Shown here in pieces: positions 25,978 to 30,124 of a stretch of DNA of 30,124 nt. The notes beneath the pieces are model-generated. The model had not been told where the DNA came from. It saw nothing but the letters and a program-made list of their open reading frames with translations, and searched no databases. Every line of letters starts with the position of its first letter. Positions within the stretch are counted from its first letter, which is position 1. A program made the position numbers and the translations under genes. This DNA is from DATLFI01 sp035524895. Lineage in GTDB: Bacteria; Acidobacteriota; Thermoanaerobaculia; Multivoradales; Multivoraceae. The DNA lies in assembly GCA_035524895.1 (NCBI GenBank), contig DATLFI010000198.1, positions 1 through 30,124 of the forward strand, given 5' to 3'.

Positions 25978-26303
25978 ATCGATCTGCCGCTGCTGTTGAG
26001 CAGCTCCTTGAGCTGCTTTCCAGGCTTGAAGTACGGCACTCGCTTGGAGGGCACGTTCACTCGGTCACCCGTCTTAGGGTTGCGGCCTACGCGCGAGTTG
26101 CGCTCGCGGATGCGGAAGCTGCCGAACCCGCGCAGCTCGATCTTCTCTCCGTCCTTGAGCGAGTCCACGATGCTCTCGAACACCGTGTTGACAATGACCT
26201 CGGCGTGTCGTTTCGTGAGCTGGGTGCTGCGGGCGACCTCTTCGACGAGCTCGGCCTTCGTCATCCCGGTCCGGTCGTTGCGCCGCGTCAGTCGATCTTC
26301 CAC
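25974..26303 (-). CDS. ihfB: Integration host factor, beta-type subunit (HU/IHF family)
   Basis: A DNA-bending nucleoid protein of the HU/IHF family. MTKAELVEEVARSTQLTKRHAE opens the fold, IELRGFGSFRIRERNSRVGRNPKTGD is the signature, and VPYFKPGKQLKELLN is IHF-beta-like. The position directly after rpsA matches the rpsA-ihfB order of E. coli. Two starts are possible: ATG 26264 (96 residues, usual length) or GTG 26303 (109 residues, with a basic 13-residue extension). The purine-rich AGGAGGAGGGG at 26311-26321 is well spaced only for the GTG, so that is used. A hairpin lies just upstream. Confidence 0.92.
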   Translation of the reverse strand: MEDRLTRRNDRTGMTKAELVEEVARSTQLTKRHAEVIVNTVFESIVDSLKDGEKIELRGFGSFRIRERNSRVGRNPKTGDRVNVPSKRVPYFKPGKQLKELLNSSGRSI

Positions 26304-26310
26304 GGGCGAA

Positions 26311-26321
26311 CCCCTCCTCCT
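26311..26321 (-). promoter_or_regulatory. Strong ribosome binding site for ihfB
   Basis: AGGAGGAGGGG on the minus strand, about 7-12 nt before the GTG at 26303 and more than 45 nt from the ATG at 26264. It decides for the longer IHF form. Confidence 0.6.
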
Positions 26322-26326
26322 TCTTC

Positions 26327-26366
26327 GCGCCTGTGCCGCCGAAGCAATCCGCTTCCGGCACAGCGC
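26327..26366 (-). other. Leader hairpin between rpsA and ihfB
   Basis: A 40-nt imperfect hairpin: outer pairing of GCGC-TGTGCC with GGCACAGGCGC (one bulge), inner GAAGC/GCTTC, loop GGATT. Its base is 5 nt from the ihfB ribosome site. No T-run follows, so a leader structure is likelier than a terminator. Confidence 0.5.
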
Positions 26367-26455
26367 CGCCTCCAGTTCCTCGATTCCCGCGTTCTCGCTA
26401 GGCCTGAGTCGAGCCCGACGCGACTCCGTTCGATAACCCGGCCCGCCCCGTGCGG

Positions 26456-28330
26456 CTACTGGCTCTCTCCCGGATCCGCCTCGGCAACGATCTCGCTGCC
26501 GCCGTCCTCCGTCTCGGCCGCACTTTCTGCGTCCGGCTCCTCTTCCGAATCGCTGCTCGTCACCTGTCGCTCCTCGGCGCGCTGCACGATCGCTCCTGCC
26601 GCGGCCTCGCGCGCCGACGCCACGCCCGCCTCGTTCTGCTGTGACTCGAGCTCGGATCGCTCGTCGCCCTCGGGCTGAGACACGCCGCGCATGGTGAGCC
26701 CGACCTTCTTCTCGTCGTCCTCGATCCGGAGGATCCGCGCGCGCACCCAGTCGCCGACGGAGAAGTAGTCTTCGAGCTTCCCGCCTGGCACGTCGACCTC
26801 GCTGACGTGGGCGAGTCCCTCGAGTCCCTGGAAGACGTCCACGAACAACCCGAAGTCCGTGACGTTCACCACCCGGCCGACGATCTCGTCACCCACCCCG
26901 TGCTCGGACTTGAAGGACTGCCATTCGTTCGGCAGGAACTCCTTGATCGACAGCGAGACCCGCTGGCCGCCGACATCGATGTTGGTGATGCGGGCCCGCA
27001 CCACGTCGCCCTTGCGTAGCACCTCGCTGGGGTGCTTGATGCGCTTGGTCCAGCTCATGTCGGAGACGTGCACCAGACCGTCGATGCCTTCGGTGATCTC
27101 GACGAAGGCGCCGAACTCGGTCAGGTTGCGCACTTCGCCCTCGACCACGGTGCCGATCGGGAAACGAGAAGACAGGTCCTCCCAGGGGTTCGCCTCGGTC
27201 TGGCGCAGCGAGAGACTGATGCGGCGCTGCTGCATGTCCAGCTCGGACACGATGGCCTGCACTTCCTCGCCGATGTCGAGGATCTTCGACGGCTGCACGT
27301 TCTTCTTGGTCCACGACATCTCGGAGACGTGGATCAGCCCCTCTACACCCTCCTCGATCTCCACGAATGCGCCGTAGTCGACCAGGCTCACGACCTTGCC
27401 GCGCACGCGCGAGCCGAGCGGGAACTTCTTGTCGACCAGGGTCCAGGGATCCTCGAAGCGCTGCTTGTAGCCGAGCGATACCCGCTCCGTCTCGGGGTCG
27501 AACTTGAGAATCAGCACTTCGACCTCGTCGCCCACGGAGAAGTGCTCGGACGGGTGATTGACGCGCCCCCAGGACATGTCCGTGACATGCAGCAGACCGT
27601 CGATGCCGCCGAGATCGACGAACGCGCCGTAGTCGGTGATGTTCTTCACCACGCCCGGCAGCAGCGTCCCCTCCTGGAGCTTCTTGAGGGTCTCGGCCTT
27701 CTTCTTCTCGTACTCCTTCTCGAGCACGGCCTTGCGCGAGAGCACGATGTTGTTGCGTCGGCGGTCGAGCGAGATCACCTTGAACTCGAGCTCTTCGCCG
27801 CGGAGCGCCTCGAGGTTCTTGACCGGCCGGATGTCGACCAGGGAGCCGGGCAGGAAGGCGCGCAAGCCGACGTCGACCGTGAGACCTCCCTTGATCCGCT
27901 CGATGACGCGACCCTTGATGATCTTGCCTTCCTTGTAGCTCCGCTCCACCTCGGCCCACACCCGCATGCGCTCTGCCTTGCTCTTCGAGAGCAGAACGTT
28001 GCCCTCTGCACCCTCGGCCTGCTCGAGCAGCACTTCGACTTGGTCGCCGATCTCGACGGCGATCTTGCCCTCGCGGTCGAGGAACTCGCGAATGGGGATC
28101 AGGCCTTCGGACTTGTAGCCGATGTCGACCAGCACGTCGTTGTCGGTGATCTCCATCACCACGCCCTGCACCAGCTCACCTTCGGTGAACTGACGCATGC
28201 TCTCGTCGTAGAGCTCGACCAGATCCTGGTAGGTCAGCCCTCCCGGTTCGATCGGCTCGCCCGTTTCGGGCGCTGCCGTGGTGCCGGGGACGGCTTCGGA
28301 ACGAGTTTGGGAAGACTGGGTGGACTCCAT
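26456..28330 (-). CDS. rpsA: 30S ribosomal protein S1
   Basis: A 624-residue protein with six S1 (OB-fold) domains. The first two are degenerate and ribosome-binding (GELVQGVVMEITDNDVLVDI, GKIIKGRVIERIKGGLTVDV). The other four are canonical RNA-binding domains, each with a GAFVD/E-type strand and H-V-S/T-(D/E) motif. It recruits mRNA to the 30S subunit. The N-terminal ~35 residues are Ser/Thr/Glu-rich and the C-terminal ~65 are very acidic, so it is longer than the E. coli 557. The ATG at 28330 has AGGAG at 11 nt; longer upstream frames run through the promoter and are rejected. Confidence 0.97.
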   Translation of the reverse strand: MESTQSSQTRSEAVPGTTAAPETGEPIEPGGLTYQDLVELYDESMRQFTEGELVQGVVMEITDNDVLVDIGYKSEGLIPIREFLDREGKIAVEIGDQVEVLLEQAEGAEGNVLLSKSKAERMRVWAEVERSYKEGKIIKGRVIERIKGGLTVDVGLRAFLPGSLVDIRPVKNLEALRGEELEFKVISLDRRRNNIVLSRKAVLEKEYEKKKAETLKKLQEGTLLPGVVKNITDYGAFVDLGGIDGLLHVTDMSWGRVNHPSEHFSVGDEVEVLILKFDPETERVSLGYKQRFEDPWTLVDKKFPLGSRVRGKVVSLVDYGAFVEIEEGVEGLIHVSEMSWTKKNVQPSKILDIGEEVQAIVSELDMQQRRISLSLRQTEANPWEDLSSRFPIGTVVEGEVRNLTEFGAFVEITEGIDGLVHVSDMSWTKRIKHPSEVLRKGDVVRARITNIDVGGQRVSLSIKEFLPNEWQSFKSEHGVGDEIVGRVVNVTDFGLFVDVFQGLEGLAHVSEVDVPGGKLEDYFSVGDWVRARILRIEDDEKKVGLTMRGVSQPEGDERSELESQQNEAGVASAREAAAGAIVQRAEERQVTSSDSEEEPDAESAAETEDGGSEIVAEADPGESQ

Positions 28331-28465
28331 GGACTGACCAACTCCTGGCTGCGGCAATAAACGGGAGGGCGGGCGAAAGAGGTCGTGCAGGAGCCTGCCG
28401 CCCCGGCGCTCACGTTGTGGGTAGGCTCGAGACGTGGTCGTCGGACCAGGTACTCGCAGACGTTC

Positions 28466-28495
28466 AGTATAGGGACGGCGCGCGCGCAGTGTCAA
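28466..28495 (-). promoter_or_regulatory. Sigma70-type promoter for rpsA and the downstream cluster
   Basis: On the minus strand TTGACA (28490-28495), an 18-bp spacer and TATACT (28466-28471): a perfect -35 and a -10 one base off consensus. Transcription from about 28459 would give a leader of ~130 nt before rpsA, long enough for S1 autogenous control. The -35 box overlaps the queG stop codon. Confidence 0.85.
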
Positions 28496-29730
28496 CCGAA
28501 CGAAGGTGCCGACACGCCAGCGACAGCCCCGGGATCCTCCCCTGCCGCAGAGGATTCCGGAGGACGGTCCAGGGCCGCCAGCAGCTCGGCGCGCACGGCC
28601 GGCGCGACCTCTCGCCGCAACGCCGTTCGCAGGCCCGCCCGAGCGGCGCCGCCACCGATCCTGCCGAGAGCCCAGGCGGCGTGCCCGCGCACGGTGGGGT
28701 CCTCGTCCTCCAAGGCGCCGACCAGAGGAGCCACGTAGCGCTCGTTCCCGCGGTTGCCCATGGCGACGGCCGCGTTGCGCCGCAGACCGACGGGTTTGGC
28801 GCGATGCATCGCCGTCGCTCGGAACATTCGCTGGTGGTCCGCACCGTCGAGCGCGAGTAGACCGGCCAGGTCCACAGCACGGCGCTCCCCCGCCAGCTCG
28901 AGCTCCGGATGACGATGGGCCGTGACGCCGTCCCGTCCCGGTAGGCCGTTCCACGGGCAGACCTCCTGACAAATGTCACAACCGAAAACCCAATCGCCGA
29001 TCGAGGCGCGGACCTCCGATGGCAGCGGTCCACGGTGCTCGATCGTCCAGTACGAAATGCAGCGGCGACTGTCCAGGCGGTAGGGCTCGGGGAGCGCGCC
29101 CGTCGGACACGCCTCCAGGCAGCGTGTGCAGGTGCCGCACATGTCGGCGAGCGCCTCGTCCGGCTCCAGCTCGAGGTCCAGGAAGAGCTCGCCCAAGAGG
29201 AACCACGACCCCCACCGATGCAGGAGGTTGGTGTTCTTGCCGATGCGGCCCAGACCCGCGCGCTGTGCCAGCTCGCGCTCGAGCACCGGCCCGGTGTCTA
29301 CATACCAGCGACAGTTGGCACCAGGGAATGCCTCTCGCACACGCTCGGCCAGGTGGTCCAGCTGGCGACCCATGACCTGGTGGTAATCCTCACCGCGAGC
29401 GTATCGAGCCACCCACGGCCAGAGGTCGCCTTCGGGGTCGCTGGAGCCCTCGAGCGGCCAGTAGTGGAGGGCAACACACACGACGCTCCGACAACCCTCG
29501 AACAGGCGAGATGGGTCGAGGCGCAACTCCACCCGACGCTCCAACCAGGCCATCCCCGCCTGGTCGCCCCTTGCCAGCCAATCCCGGAATGGACCCCCGT
29601 GGTCGGACCAGCGGACCTCCGCGACGCCCACGCGATCGAAGCCAGCCTCGTGGGCCCAGGCGCGCAGTAGATCCGCGCGGCTGGCAGGGGACGAACCCGA
29701 GCCAGCCGCGCGAGGGATCCCGTCAGTCAA
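28492..29730 (-). CDS. queG: Epoxyqueuosine reductase QueG
   Basis: A 412-residue cobalamin-dependent enzyme catalysing the last step of queuosine modification of tRNA. FDRVGVAEV at the N-terminus, YHQVMGRQLDHLAE, VDTGPVLERELAQRAGLGRIGKNTNLL and WFLLGELFLDLEL are family blocks. The two [4Fe-4S] sites are formed by CGTCTRCLEACPTGAL, RRCISYWTIEHRG and FGCDICQEVCPWN. The C-terminal ~110 residues contain HEAT-like repeats (EDPTVRGHAAWALGRIG). The start is TTG at 29730 with no visible ribosome site; no ATG lies closer to the family N-terminus. The rpsA promoter overlaps its stop. Confidence 0.95.
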   Translation of the reverse strand: MTDGIPRAAGSGSSPASRADLLRAWAHEAGFDRVGVAEVRWSDHGGPFRDWLARGDQAGMAWLERRVELRLDPSRLFEGCRSVVCVALHYWPLEGSSDPEGDLWPWVARYARGEDYHQVMGRQLDHLAERVREAFPGANCRWYVDTGPVLERELAQRAGLGRIGKNTNLLHRWGSWFLLGELFLDLELEPDEALADMCGTCTRCLEACPTGALPEPYRLDSRRCISYWTIEHRGPLPSEVRASIGDWVFGCDICQEVCPWNGLPGRDGVTAHRHPELELAGERRAVDLAGLLALDGADHQRMFRATAMHRAKPVGLRRNAAVAMGNRGNERYVAPLVGALEDEDPTVRGHAAWALGRIGGGAARAGLRTALRREVAPAVRAELLAALDRPPESSAAGEDPGAVAGVSAPSFG

Positions 29731-29766
29731 CTTGGGCGCCGGACGGTACTTGGGCGCGGGAAGGCG

Positions 29767-30124
29767 CTACTCCGTGAGCGACAGGACCAAGTTCCTGTAC
29801 TGCCAGCCGAAGCTCGGCACCTCTTCGAAGTGCCCTTCCAGGCCGAACCACAGCCAAGCACCGAAGTCGGTTCCGAATACCAGCCGATTGACGGGCGGCG
29901 CATCCGTCATCCTCGCGAGCACATTGCCGGCGGCATCAGAGAAAGTGGTTTCGATCAATCCGAGACGGGTGTCGTAGCTGTAGCGAAGGCGGTAGGTGAC
30001 GCCCGACTGCAGGAGCAGGCTCGTGGCCGCGCGACGCCCCTTGGGAAGGTTGACGTTGTGGAGCGAGGTCACGATGCCCTTGCCGGGACCGCGCGCATTC
30101 ACGTAGCCCCAGGTGCCGTTCGCC
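29767..30124 (-). CDS. Hypothetical beta-rich protein, N-terminus outside window
   Basis: The frame is open to the right edge, so this is the C-terminal ~119 residues of a longer protein; a GTG at 30102 is not taken as the start because coding-like sequence (NGTWGYVNARGPG) continues upstream. Alternating hydrophobic strands such as SGVTYRLRYSYDTRLGLIETTFSD and NRLVFGTDFGAWLWFGLEGH suggest a jelly-roll or concanavalin-like beta-sandwich, but no family is recognised. It ends 36 bp before queG on the same strand. Confidence 0.65.
   Translation of the reverse strand, partial: ANGTWGYVNARGPGKGIVTSLHNVNLPKGRRAATSLLLQSGVTYRLRYSYDTRLGLIETTFSDAAGNVLARMTDAPPVNRLVFGTDFGAWLWFGLEGHFEEVPSFGWQYRNLVLSLTE

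Noticed and set aside
28331..28972. N-terminal extension of S1 to 838 residues
   Set aside because: It would read through the sigma70 promoter and the queG gene; the S1 fold begins shortly after the ATG at 28330.

Overview
The window is a GC-rich, densely coded stretch of a Gram-negative bacterial chromosome. LpxB shows that lipid A is made, and PilZ, kinase-solenoid and MurJ genes sit among conserved housekeeping genes. The order rpsA-ihfB, followed by lpxB-yicC-gmk-rpoZ-coaBC-udg, together with a class II DAHP synthase, GTG/TTG starts and several lipoproteins, suggests a deltaproteobacterial or myxobacterial-type organism. That placement is inferred from gene content, not from a tree. No tRNA, rRNA, CRISPR array or transposase gene was recognised.

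Layout. (1) 199-6924, minus strand, read right to left: class II DAHP synthase, a PilZ-membrane-AMIN protein, lipid II flippase MurJ, a DUF4126 membrane protein and a secreted transglutaminase-like/TPR protein. (2) 6925-8777: two plus-strand genes (FmdB-type zinc ribbon, TerB-like) bracketed by two copies of a dispersed structured repeat; a third copy is cut by the left edge of the window. (3) 8778-13416, minus strand: a Ser/Thr kinase with a long helical-repeat N-terminus, trpS (start overlapping the kinase stop) and a degenerate sulfatase-fold lipoprotein. (4) 13699-17339, plus strand: M32 carboxypeptidase, an isoaspartyl peptidase lipoprotein and an exported thioredoxin-fold protein, closed by a perfect hairpin; then an independent DHA2-type MFS exporter. 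(5) 19227-28330, minus strand: eleven tightly packed genes, rpsA-ihfB-DUF6677-like-small membrane protein-lpxB-yicC-gmk-rpoZ-coaBC-udg-ech, with a near-consensus sigma70 promoter overlapping the stop codon of the upstream queG. (6) A beta-rich hypothetical protein is cut by the right edge.

The most interesting signal is the repeat family at 1-152 (partial, inverted), 6986-7378 and 8431-8765. It is non-coding, nearly identical between copies, and has long terminal inverted repeats and internal stems. Where the two complete copies differ inside stems, the partner base has changed too, so pairing is kept. Small changes otherwise fall in loops, and one copy carries an extra 36-bp palindrome. Two imperfect pairs are G-U on one strand and C-A on the other, which points to a defined strand that folds. 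This fits a mobile foldback (MITE-like) element or a dispersed structured RNA; no family name is claimed.
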